From: Citrobacter sp. Res13-Sevr-PEB04-36
GTDB lineage: Bacteria; Pseudomonadota; Gammaproteobacteria; Enterobacterales; Enterobacteriaceae
NCBI RefSeq assembly: GCF_015672735.1
Contig: NZ_JADABY010000009.1
Span: 1 to 47,559 of the forward strand
DNA length: 47,559 nt
Direction of reading: 5' to 3'
The position numbers and the translations under genes were made by a program. Within the stretch, counting starts at the first letter, position 1, and every line of letters begins with the position of its first letter. The notes beneath the pieces are model-generated. The model was not told where the DNA came from. It did no database searches and was given only the letters and a program-made list of their open reading frames with translations. Positions 35,482 through 43,329 of this stretch are shown one piece after another.

Positions 35482-36287
35482 TTACATCACAAAAACGTAG
35501 AAGTAGTGGCTCAAGTCAGTATTGCCGTTGTCACACGTATGGACGTAAGCCATGTTAGGACGCAGGCCAAAATCAAACAAATAAGCCACCATCGCTTCAA
35601 AATGCTGCGCTTTGTTTGCATTCTGGATCAGGTCGTGGGATTCACCGTACATCATCGCCGCATTAACCGCGCTGGTTGAGTAAGCGGCAATTGCAGACAC
35701 GCCGGAATCTGCGATGTTGTCATAACCCAGAGAGAAACCGTAGCCGTTGCCGTGCTGACTGACTGGGTCCCCTGCCCCTGGTATTGCGCCGCCAGGTTCA
35801 CACCATCAACGGCACCAAATAGATTTTTGGTACGGAGTGTTGCAGCGCCAAAAGTGCGTGTAGTAAGGAAACAGTCAGTATCTTCACAGGAGTCACCGCC
35901 GAACTCTGAAAGAACGTCAGTGTAAAATCCCACGTCGTAAGCGACACCGTAGTTACGACCGTAGTCAAAGCTAACGTCGTGACCGTAATCGAGGCCAGCA
36001 AACGCCAGACGTGTTTTAATACCATCCTGAGAACCTTCTGATCCAGCGGCATCAAACTGACTTTCAAAATGGCCATAACCGGTCAGTTGATCGTTAATTT
36101 GTTTCTCACCACCGAAACCCAAGCGAACACAGGTTCCGTCGGCGTCGGTGCCGTCAGTCCAGGAATGTACCGCGTTGACTTTGCCATACAGACCCGGTTT
36201 ATTGCCATCTTTGTTATAAATTTCCGCTGCATGAACGGATGTGACCCCTAATGCCAGCGTTGCTAATGCAACTGCTGTCTTTTTTAT
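35482..36287 (-). pseudogene. Decayed general porin gene (OmpC/OmpF family)
   Basis: On the minus strand this reads as a classical trimeric porin: a signal peptide (KKTAVALATLALGVTSVHA), mature start AEIYNKDGNKPGLYGKV, then SFDYGRNYGVAYDVG and an internal acidic loop region. Three defects are visible. The codon where ATG is expected (36285-36287) is ATA. A frameshift near 35755-35775 separates AAQYQGQGTQ from the continuing GNGYGFSLGYDN. The C-terminus stops at YFYVFVM beside the terminator, lacking the last strands and the terminal phenylalanine. It spans only about 270 codons against the usual 350 or so. I regard it as non-functional. Confidence 0.88.
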
Positions 36288-36472
36288 TTTTTACTCACTT
36301 TTAATTGTGAGTTTTGCTATCAACTTTGTTATGCGGACAACACGCCTACATAAAAAAGCCCCCTGACAAACGAGGGAAAAGATCAATAACACACCATTAA
36401 AATAAAAATAAAGTGGCAAAGTATATTTCATTGTTAAGGTTTAAATAAAACCCAGGCCGAGCGAAATAAAAT

Positions 36473-36676
36473 TTATTCCTGCTGTTCACTCTCATTAATC
36501 GAGCGATGTAGCATTAATGCTTCAGCAATAATGTCTTGTTTGCTTTTTCGTGTTTCAAACGCCAGTGTGCGAACGTATTCCCACAAAGTGGTATCGACAC
36601 GCGCACTTAACAGAACCATATCTTTCGATCGGGTTCCTCTGGCTTTTCGAATATCGGGATAATCTCGAGAGGGCAT
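36473..36676 (-). CDS. Small ribbon-helix-helix-like protein
   Basis: I do not recognise this 67-residue basic protein. Its pattern fits a ribbon-helix-helix DNA-binding fold: a strand (VLLSARVD), a helix (TTLWEYVRTLAFETRKS) and a second helix (KQDIIAEALMLH), at about residues 21-58. Two in-frame ATGs are possible. AGGAG directly abuts the first (36682) but lies 6 bases before the second (36676), so I chose the second. No toxin or partner gene is adjacent. It may be an orphan antitoxin or a small regulator. A weak minus-strand terminator-like sequence lies at about 36357-36382. Confidence 0.6.
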   Translation of the reverse strand: MPSRDYPDIRKARGTRSKDMVLLSARVDTTLWEYVRTLAFETRKSKQDIIAEALMLHRSINESEQQE

Positions 36677-36682
36677 TGTCAT

Positions 36683-37285
36683 CTCCTGAACGCAATTACA
36701 CGCTTATGACGATGAAATATGCAGTCAGTGTAAAAACATGTCAACGGCAAAAAAAACACGCAATAGTAATGAAACTGTTAATAAATCACTTAAAAATGGA
36801 ACATCGTTTCAAATGAAAGGTAGATTGATTATGGAATAATGTGTAATTTTAACTTTACGCATTTTCATTGTTATTCATTTGATTAAAAAACAGACACCAC
36901 CATGGTCATGATAACAACCATTCAAAACATCATTCTGACCAATAGGTTACATAACGTTATTAATGTCTACTTTTAACTAAAACCCCTGTTTTTATATGCC
37001 TTTATACCTGAATTTCCGATGCTAAGCGCTACGTAAATCGCGTTGATTCTCACTTAGCATTGCCCTGCAGTGTCGAATAATCAGCACGAAAAGGTAAAAT
37101 TTTGGTAAATGCCGCATTCTTTCGCTTTTCAAAATAAGTCGATTTAAATTGATCTAAATCAATTTACACCTTGCCCATTGCGCCGAAAAAATCGCTATAT
37201 CTGGTGATGGAAACATTGTTTTACGCCGATTTTATCAGCAGAAAAATACGGGTTCAGAGATGCCATACAGATGGGGAAAGGAAAG
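36683..37285. other. AT-rich gap without a recognisable gene
   Basis: Apart from the FNR box at 37149-37162, I see no coding sequence with a credible ribosome binding site, no repeat family and no RNA gene here. The AT content is clearly higher than in the neighbouring uxu genes. A short frame starting near 37171 runs into the uxuR terminator and shows no family features. Confidence 0.5.
37149..37162. promoter_or_regulatory. FNR box
   Basis: TTGATCTAAATCAA is an exact match to the FNR consensus TTGAT-N4-ATCAA, a perfect palindrome in its arms. The expected -10 element at the class II spacing is poor on both strands, and no gene begins nearby in the plus direction. What it controls is unclear. 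Confidence 0.7.
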
Positions 37286-37306
37286 TGCGGGCCGGAACAG
37301 CCCGCA
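37286..37306 (-). terminator. Probable terminator of uxuR
   Basis: TGCGGGC and GCCCGCA form a 7-bp perfect stem with a 7-base loop, 16 bases past the uxuR stop. Read on the minus strand it is followed by CTTTCCTTT, a modest T-rich run. Confidence 0.6.
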
Positions 37307-37322
37307 TTAAAGAGCGTGGTAC

Positions 37323-38096
37323 TCAGGCGTTCACGTTATCCAGCGGCCAGGACTCAAACAGGTAGCCATCAAAGTCGAGATCATCAACATTAGAAAACTC
37401 CAGCAGACGCTGTTTGACGTTTTCCAGATGCTGCCACATCGCCAGCTTGGCCGCGCGGGCATCCTTTTTGATTAACGCTGCCAGGATCTGTTTGTGATCG
37501 CCCATCCATTCTTTGCGGTAATGGGTATCGTCCAGGTGGCTGTGGAGCTGGATCCACATCGGGTTATTTTCGCGCCACTGCCATGACTGGCGAAACAGTT
37601 CCACCAGCATGCTGTTATGCGTCGCTTCGGCAATCGCGAGATGGAACTGCATATCGCCACTTTCTGAGCCATTCGGTTCGCTGGAGGCCAACTCCCGCTC
37701 TTCCAGCTGCAGCGCCTGGCGCATTTTGACGATGTCTTCACGGGTAGCCTGCAGGGCGGCAAACTCGGCAATATTACTTTCCAGCAACTGGCGGGCCTGG
37801 AGTAGCTCAAAAGGACCGGCGTCATTACAGTGATTCACATCCGGGCCGTCGATGGCCTGGGCATCCGCACTGTCGAGCACGTAGATCCCGGCGCCGCGTC
37901 GAACATCCACCAGCCCTTTAATCTCCAGCATGATCAACGCTTCGCGTACCACCGTACGGGTAACGTTGAGCATTTCGGCAATCTCGCGCTCCGGGGGCAA
38001 ACGCTCGCCGGGATGGTACGGTGTCTGAATAATCAGATCGCGGATCATGGCGCCCACTTCCTGGTAGGGTCTTTGCTGAGAAGTGTTCGATTTCAT
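37323..38096 (-). CDS. uxuR: UxuR, GntR-family repressor of the uxu regulon
   Basis: UxuR represses uxuAB and gntP and is relieved by D-fructuronate. The 257-residue product equals the E. coli length. It has an N-terminal winged helix (about 10-75, with ERLPPEREIAEMLNVTRTVV) and a C-terminal FCD effector domain (about 95-240). That domain includes FHLAIAEATHN and the metal- and ligand-binding histidines typical of the family. The frame is open 31 codons further upstream, but the ATG at 38096 matches the family. It lies downstream of uxuB on the same strand, separated by a strong hairpin, and probably has its own promoter as well. Confidence 0.96.
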   Translation of the reverse strand: MKSNTSQQRPYQEVGAMIRDLIIQTPYHPGERLPPEREIAEMLNVTRTVVREALIMLEIKGLVDVRRGAGIYVLDSADAQAIDGPDVNHCNDAGPFELLQARQLLESNIAEFAALQATREDIVKMRQALQLEERELASSEPNGSESGDMQFHLAIAEATHNSMLVELFRQSWQWRENNPMWIQLHSHLDDTHYRKEWMGDHKQILAALIKKDARAAKLAMWQHLENVKQRLLEFSNVDDLDFDGYLFESWPLDNVNA

Positions 38097-38180
38097 TATG
38101 TTATGCCCGTCAGATACGTTGAGTCGGATACGGTTATTGAGTATCGAACTATAGCATTTGCGGCGCACCAAAAACAGAAA

Positions 38181-38214
38181 ACGGGTCAACCAAATAGATA
38201 TTTGATTGACCCGT
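38181..38214 (-). terminator. Long hairpin / terminator between uxuB and uxuR
   Basis: ACGGGTCAA and TTGACCCGT pair perfectly, and inside them CAAAT pairs with ATTTG after one mismatch, leaving a 4-base loop. On the minus strand it is followed by TTTTCTGTTTTT. It should end or attenuate uxuAB transcripts 13 bases after the uxuB stop. Confidence 0.85.
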
Positions 38215-38227
38215 CAACCTGTAGCGA

Positions 38228-39703
38228 TTATGCGTCAGCGCTTAACGCCGCGACGCACGCACGCGCCCCCCGGTCACACAGCTGTTGATACGCTGCGCTG
38301 ACCGTCGCCACAAAGTCGGCGTTTTCCGCTAAATCATGACCAAAAATACCGCTCAGTCCCAGCAATGCCCTGACCCGCTCAGCCCCTTGAAACTGCTGGT
38401 TAATGCGCTGGTATTCTGCCAACAGCGGATCAACCACCTCTATGGCTTGCCCTTGCTCATCCACCCCGTGGGTATAGCGCATCCAGCCCGCCACGCCAAG
38501 CGCCAGATGACGCCAGTCGCTGCCGTTTTGCAGATGCAGACGCACCGGATCCAGCAGGCGTTGCGGCAGTTTCTGGCTACCGTCCATCGCAATCTGCCAG
38601 GTACGGTGGCGCAAGGACGGATTACTGAAGCGTTCGATCAGCAGCGTCGCATAGGCGTTTAGATCGGTACCTTCCGGCATCGAAAGCGTCGGTGCCTGCT
38701 CCTGCATCATCAGCGCAAACGCCGCTTTGCGGTACGCCGGGTTGGTCATGGTATCGGCAATGGTTTCGTAACCGCCGAGATAGCCCAGATAGGCGAGGAA
38801 AGAGTGGCTGCCATTGAGCATCCGCAGCTTCATCATTTCAAACGGCACCACGTCGGCCACAAACTGCGCGCCAACGCTGTCCCAGTCAGGACGCCCGTTG
38901 ACAAAATTATCTTCGATCACCCACTGGCGGAATGGCTCACAGGCGATGGCGCACGGATCGTAAACGCCCAGTTGGTCGGCAATTTCCTGCAGCGTTTCGG
39001 GCGTCGCCGCTGGAACAATGCGATCCACCATGGTGCACGGGAAAGTGGCGTGGGTTTCAATCCACTGCGCCAGTTGCGGGTCGCGCGCCTGCGCCAGGCC
39101 CAGCACCGCAACCTTCGCCACGTGCCCGTTTTCACGCACGTTATCGCAGGACATCACGGTAAAGGCCGGCAACCCCTGCTCGCGGCGTAAATGCAGGGCT
39201 TGAACGATGTAACCAATGGCCGATTTCGGCGTCGTCGGATTGGCCAGGTCGTACTGGATCAGCGGGTTATTGAGATCTAACTGACCGCTGGCAGCATCCG
39301 TACAGTAGCCCTTTTCCGTGACCGTCAGTGAGACAATCGCTGTTTGCGGGCGCGCCATGGCACGTAAAATACCGTCACAGCCATCAAGATCCGGGTGCAA
39401 CGCTTCTTTCATCGAGCCAATCACTTTCAGCACGGTGCTGTCCGCACCTTTTTCCGCCACGGTGTACAACAGTTGCTGTTTTTTCAGATTCTCAATCAGC
39501 ACGCAGTCGTTACCCGGCATCAGGTTCACTTCACAGATGCCCCAGTCGCTGTCCGTGGTCTCCAGCAGATGATGGGTGTATAGCGCCTGATGCGCACGGT
39601 GAAAAGCGCCGCATCCCAGGTGAACAATGCGGGATTGCAGGCGAGAACCGTCCCATACAGGGCGCGCAACCGGCAGGTTGCTATTGGCAATTGTCGTTGT
39701 CAT
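38228..39703 (-). CDS. uxuB: UxuB, D-mannonate oxidoreductase
   Basis: UxuB reduces D-fructuronate to D-mannonate with NADH, the second step of glucuronate breakdown. The 491-residue product belongs to the polyol-specific long-chain dehydrogenase family. An N-terminal Rossmann part includes IVHLGCGAFHRAHQALYTHH (about 26-45). The catalytic lysine helix region is in the block MMKLRMLNGSHSFLAYLG (about 300-317). It is about five residues longer than the E. coli protein at its C-terminus. I chose the ATG at 39703, with GGAG 7 bases upstream. It follows uxuA by 80 bases in the uxuAB operon. Confidence 0.96.
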   Translation of the reverse strand: MTTTIANSNLPVARPVWDGSRLQSRIVHLGCGAFHRAHQALYTHHLLETTDSDWGICEVNLMPGNDCVLIENLKKQQLLYTVAEKGADSTVLKVIGSMKEALHPDLDGCDGILRAMARPQTAIVSLTVTEKGYCTDAASGQLDLNNPLIQYDLANPTTPKSAIGYIVQALHLRREQGLPAFTVMSCDNVRENGHVAKVAVLGLAQARDPQLAQWIETHATFPCTMVDRIVPAATPETLQEIADQLGVYDPCAIACEPFRQWVIEDNFVNGRPDWDSVGAQFVADVVPFEMMKLRMLNGSHSFLAYLGYLGGYETIADTMTNPAYRKAAFALMMQEQAPTLSMPEGTDLNAYATLLIERFSNPSLRHRTWQIAMDGSQKLPQRLLDPVRLHLQNGSDWRHLALGVAGWMRYTHGVDEQGQAIEVVDPLLAEYQRINQQFQGAERVRALLGLSGIFGHDLAENADFVATVSAAYQQLCDRGARACVAALSADA

Positions 39704-39783
39704 CGTGAACTCCAGAACCCGTTGAAAGACCAACGGAAGAGAAAAGAATAAAGCCGGCCAGACAGGTGACCGGCAAGTCTGCT

Positions 39784-40968
39784 TTAGCGGCTAAAGAAAG
39801 CGCGCTGGATAGCCATCTCCACGCCGCGCACTTCCGCCAGCCCTTTCAGGCGGCCAATTGCGGAATAGCCCGGATTGGTTTTCTTTTTCAGATCGTCAAG
39901 CATCTGGTGGCCGTGGTCCGGTCGCATCGGGATCAAATCCTCTTTGCCTGCGGCTTTACGGCGGTGCTCTTCTTCGACGATGGCTTTCACCACTTCGTAC
40001 ATGTCGACGTCGCCGTTAAGATGCGCCGCTTCATGGAAGGTTTTCGGGTTGTCTTCACGCAGTGTGGAGCGTAAGTGGGTGAAGTAAATACGTGGGCCAA
40101 ACTGTTTGATCATATCGACCAGGTCATTGTCCGCACGCACGCCGTAGGAGCCAGTGCACATAGTGAAACCGTTAGCCATGCTGTTAACCGTCTCCACCAT
40201 CCACTGCATATCTTCCACGGTGGATACAATACGCGGCAAGCCGAGGATTGGGCGCGGCGGATCGTCCGGGTGCACTGCCATACGTACACCAACCTCTTCG
40301 GCAACCGGAATAATTGCCTTCAGGAAGACGGCAAAATTCTCGCGCAGCGCGGCTTTATCAATATCTTTGTAACGCGCAAGATGCTGGCGGAACTGGTCAA
40401 GGGTGTACCCTTCTTCAGCCCCCGGCAAACCGGCAATGATGTTGCGGGTCAGACGCGCTTTGTCTTCTTCGCTCATGGTGGCGAAACGGTGATTCGCCTG
40501 GGCGACCTCATCCGCGGTGTAGTCGGCTTCTGCACCCGGGCGTTTGAGGATGTGTAACTCAAAGGCTGCGAATTCAATTTGATCAAAACGCAGTGCTTTG
40601 GAACCGTCCGGCAGAACGTATTCCAGATCGGTACGCGTCCAGTCGAGGACCGGCATGAAGTTGTAGCACACGGTGCGGATCCCGCACTGCGCCAGATTAC
40701 GCAGAGACTGCTGGTAGTTGGCAATCCACTGCAGATAGTTACCGGAACGGGTTTTAATGTCTTCGTGGATCGGCACACTTTCGACAACCGACCACACCAG
40801 ACCCGCCTGTTCGACGATGGCTTTACGCTTTTGGATCTCGTCCACTGACCACACTTCCCCATTCGGGATATGGTGCAATGCGGTGACAACCCCCGTCGCT
40901 CCCGCCTGACGGACATCTGCTAACGTGACCGGATCGTTCGGGCCGTACCAACGCCATGTCTGTTCCAT
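39784..40968 (-). CDS. uxuA: UxuA, D-mannonate dehydratase
   Basis: UxuA dehydrates D-mannonate to 2-keto-3-deoxy-D-gluconate, which enters the Entner-Doudoroff pathway. The 394-residue product equals the E. coli length. It has the TIM-barrel fold with conserved metal-binding blocks, including [36 protein letters not shown] and RPDHGHQM (metal ligands His, Cys, His and Asp in this family). GAGGAA precedes the ATG. It is the first gene of uxuAB; its promoter region, shared with gntP, carries UxuR-type operators. Confidence 0.97.
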   Translation of the reverse strand: MEQTWRWYGPNDPVTLADVRQAGATGVVTALHHIPNGEVWSVDEIQKRKAIVEQAGLVWSVVESVPIHEDIKTRSGNYLQWIANYQQSLRNLAQCGIRTVCYNFMPVLDWTRTDLEYVLPDGSKALRFDQIEFAAFELHILKRPGAEADYTADEVAQANHRFATMSEEDKARLTRNIIAGLPGAEEGYTLDQFRQHLARYKDIDKAALRENFAVFLKAIIPVAEEVGVRMAVHPDDPPRPILGLPRIVSTVEDMQWMVETVNSMANGFTMCTGSYGVRADNDLVDMIKQFGPRIYFTHLRSTLREDNPKTFHEAAHLNGDVDMYEVVKAIVEEEHRRKAAGKEDLIPMRPDHGHQMLDDLKKKTNPGYSAIGRLKGLAEVRGVEMAIQRAFFSR

Positions 40969-41052
40969 GCTTTATTCCTCATTTACGTTATGGACTCGAC
41001 AATATGGCGCATAAATTCCTCTTTTTGGTATGACATGTCAACCTTAACAACT

Positions 41053-41070
41053 AAATTGGTTAACCAAATC
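41053..41070. promoter_or_regulatory. UxuR/ExuR-type operator near uxuA
   Basis: AAATTGGTTAACCAAATC contains the palindrome ATTTGGTTAACCAAAT-like core (TTGGTTAACCAA, perfect). This matches the TTGGTNNACCAA consensus of the UxuR/ExuR pair. It lies 85 bases upstream of the uxuA start. Confidence 0.75.
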
Positions 41071-41141
41071 ACGATAAATACGAATGATGATCAAAGACTC
41101 ACAACTCACCAACCACATCAACTGTGTAAATCTGTAACGAG

Positions 41142-41157
41142 TGTGATATTCATCGCA
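41142..41157. promoter_or_regulatory. CRP site between uxuA and gntP
   Basis: TGTGA-TATTCA-TCGCA matches the CRP consensus at nine of ten positions. It is 74 bases before the gntP start, and catabolite control of gntP is known in E. coli. Confidence 0.7.
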
Positions 41158-41160
41158 TCA

Positions 41161-41173
41161 ATGGTTGACCAAT
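41161..41173. promoter_or_regulatory. UxuR-type operator near gntP
   Basis: ATGGTTGACCAAT holds the inverted pair TGGT and ACCA around TG. Two further CAACCAAA half-sites follow within 45 bases, at about 41187-41194 and 41207-41214. In E. coli gntP is repressed by UxuR. Confidence 0.6.
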
Positions 41174-41230
41174 ACATATAACATCTCAACCAAAATCATA
41201 ATAGTTCAACCAAAGAAAGGGTGACGTTGT

Positions 41231-42574
41231 ATGCACGTTCTCAATATTCTGTGGGTCGTATTCGGCATCGGTCTGATGCTGGTACTCAATTTACGCTTCA
41301 AAATCAATTCGATGATCGCCCTGCTGTTGGCGGCGCTCTCCGTCGGCATGCTGGCGGGGATGGATTTAATGGCGCTGCTGCACACCATGAAATCCGGCTT
41401 TGGCAGTACGCTGGGTGAGCTGGCAATTATCGTGGTGTTTGGTGCGGTGATCGGCAAGCTGATGGTCGATTCCGGGGCGGCACACCAAATTGCCCACACG
41501 CTGCTGGCGCGCCTCGGTCTGCGCTACGTACAGCTGTCGGTGATCATAATTGGTCTGATCTTCGGCCTGGCGATGTTCTATGAAGTGGCCTTTATTATGC
41601 TGGCACCGCTGGTGATCGTCATTGCCGCAGAAGCGAAGATCCCGTTCCTTAAGTTGGCTATCCCCGCCGTCGCTGCCGCCACCACCGCTCACTCGCTGTT
41701 CCCGCCGCAGCCAGGTCCGGTGGCGCTGGTCAACGCCTACGGTGCCGACATGGGCATGGTATATATCTACGGTATTCTGGTGACGATCCCGAGCGTGATC
41801 TGCGCCGGTTTGATCTTGCCGAAGTTTCTCGGCAACCTTGATCGCCCAACCCCCTCGTTTATGAAAGCCGACGTACCGGTTGACCAGAACAATCTGCCGT
41901 CATTCGGCGTGTCGATTCTGGTACCGCTGATCCCGGCGATTATTATGATTTCCACCACCATTGCTAACATCTGGCTGGTTAAGGGAACGCAGGCGTGGGA
42001 AGTGGTCAACTTCTTAGGTTCTTCACCCATCGCGATGTTTATCGCCATGATCGTCGCCTTCGTGCTGTTTGGTACCGCACGCGGGCACGACATGCAGTGG
42101 GTGATGAACGCCTTTGAAAACGCGGTGAAAAGCATCGCCATGGTAATTCTGATCATCGGCGCGGGCGGCGTGTTGAAGCAGACCATCATCGATACCGGCA
42201 TCGGCGATACCATCGGCATGCTGATGTCGCACGGCAATATTTCGCCATACATCATGGCGTGGCTGATCACCGTGCTTATCCGTCTGGCAACCGGCCAGGG
42301 TGTGGTGTCGGCAATGACGGCAGCAGGGATTATCAGCGCGGCAATCCTCGACCCGGCAACCGGTCAGCTGGTTGGCGTTGACCCGGCGTTACTGGTACTG
42401 GCTACGGCGGCGGGCTCCAACACCCTGACCCATATCAACGATGCCTCATTCTGGCTGTTCAAAGGTTACTTTGACCTGTCGGTGAAGGACACGCTGAAAA
42501 CCTGGGGTCTGCTGGAGCTGGTGAACTCGGTGGTTGGCCTGACAATAGTGCTGATTATCAGCATGATTGCCTGA
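41231..42574 (+). CDS. gntP: GntP, gluconate / fructuronate permease
   Basis: GntP is a 447-residue inner-membrane H+ symporter of the GntP family. In E. coli it imports gluconate but is induced by fructuronate through UxuR, which fits its place beside uxuAB. It has about 12-14 hydrophobic segments. The family signatures are [13 protein letters not shown] (about 117-129) and the [13 protein letters not shown] block (about 155-167), with the C-terminal [20 protein letters not shown]-type signature partly present as [14 protein letters not shown]. It is divergent from uxuA with a 262-base regulatory gap. Confidence 0.96.
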   Translation: MHVLNILWVVFGIGLMLVLNLRFKINSMIALLLAALSVGMLAGMDLMALLHTMKSGFGSTLGELAIIVVFGAVIGKLMVDSGAAHQIAHTLLARLGLRYVQLSVIIIGLIFGLAMFYEVAFIMLAPLVIVIAAEAKIPFLKLAIPAVAAATTAHSLFPPQPGPVALVNAYGADMGMVYIYGILVTIPSVICAGLILPKFLGNLDRPTPSFMKADVPVDQNNLPSFGVSILVPLIPAIIMISTTIANIWLVKGTQAWEVVNFLGSSPIAMFIAMIVAFVLFGTARGHDMQWVMNAFENAVKSIAMVILIIGAGGVLKQTIIDTGIGDTIGMLMSHGNISPYIMAWLITVLIRLATGQGVVSAMTAAGIISAAILDPATGQLVGVDPALLVLATAAGSNTLTHINDASFWLFKGYFDLSVKDTLKTWGLLELVNSVVGLTIVLIISMIA

Positions 42575-42591
42575 TGTTGTAACCTTTTGTA

Positions 42592-42618
42592 CCGCTCTGG
42601 CCTGCTGCGCCAGAGCGG
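42592..42618. terminator. Hairpin between gntP and lutC
   Basis: CCGCTCTGG and CCAGAGCGG pair perfectly over 9 bp with a 9-base loop, between converging stops. The following T-content is modest on the plus strand (ACTTCTTC). It likely serves gntP and perhaps both directions. Confidence 0.7.
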
Positions 42619-42633
42619 ACTTCTTCGCAACTC

Positions 42634-43329
42634 TCAACAATCTTCAATAATCAGATACACCGCTTTGATTGGGCCATGCACCCCAACGACTTTGATCAGC
42701 TCAATATCCGCCGTCGAACTGGGCCCGCTGATGATGTTAATGCACGACGGCATACGCTCACCGGCCAGCGCTTTCTGATGCAGAATCTCCGCCAGCTGTG
42801 CCACGCGCGGCAGGATGCTGCTTTTACGCAGCACAAAGATAGAGGACTCGGGCAGCAGGCTAATTGAGCGCCCGCGAGCCGGGGCAGAAAACAGCACCAC
42901 GCCTCCGGACTCCGTCAAACCATACTCGGCGTACACCACGCCGACTTTCGCCTGTTCGGCCTGAACAATATTCTCGGCTCCACGCGCCGGCTCCCAGACC
43001 ACGGCATTGCACGCCTGCTGCAAACGCTCGGTTATCCCCAGCTCTGCCAACCGGCTGTCGCCGCTGACCACCACCGGCTGCTGCCCCAGCTGTTGGCACA
43101 GACGTAACGCCGCCTCTGGGGCCTGCGCCTCATGGGTCAGTTCGCACTGCGCCAGCATCACCTCGCTGGCAAACTGAACAAACGCGTCGCAGCGCTGCTG
43201 CGGGCTGAGTTCGGTCAGCCGCTCGTTGGCATAGTTGTTCACCGGCGCGGCTTCGGCCTGCGGTTCCTGTCGCAGCGGACGGCCCAGCGCCTGGGCAACT
43301 GTATTTAAAAACGCGGTACGGTTATCCAT
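42634..43329 (-). CDS. lutC: LutC (YkgG), L-lactate oxidation subunit
   Basis: LutC is the third subunit of the LutABC iron-sulfur complex that oxidises L-lactate to pyruvate. The 231-residue product (DUF162/LUD domain) equals E. coli YkgG. Conserved blocks are GVVYAEYGLTESGGVVLFSA and the C-terminal INIISGPSSTADIELIKVVG, which close the LUD fold. An open frame extends 51 codons upstream inside lutB, but the ATG at 43329 (MDNRTAF) matches the family and overlaps the lutB stop by 8 bases. It is the last gene of the dld-lutABC operon. Confidence 0.95.
   Translation of the reverse strand: MDNRTAFLNTVAQALGRPLRQEPQAEAAPVNNYANERLTELSPQQRCDAFVQFASEVMLAQCELTHEAQAPEAALRLCQQLGQQPVVVSGDSRLAELGITERLQQACNAVVWEPARGAENIVQAEQAKVGVVYAEYGLTESGGVVLFSAPARGRSISLLPESSIFVLRKSSILPRVAQLAEILHQKALAGERMPSCINIISGPSSTADIELIKVVGVHGPIKAVYLIIEDC

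Noticed and set aside
37171-37365. A 64-codon plus-strand gene downstream of the FNR box
   Set aside because: It has a TTG start without a ribosome binding site, and it runs through the uxuR terminator hairpin and into uxuR on the opposite strand.
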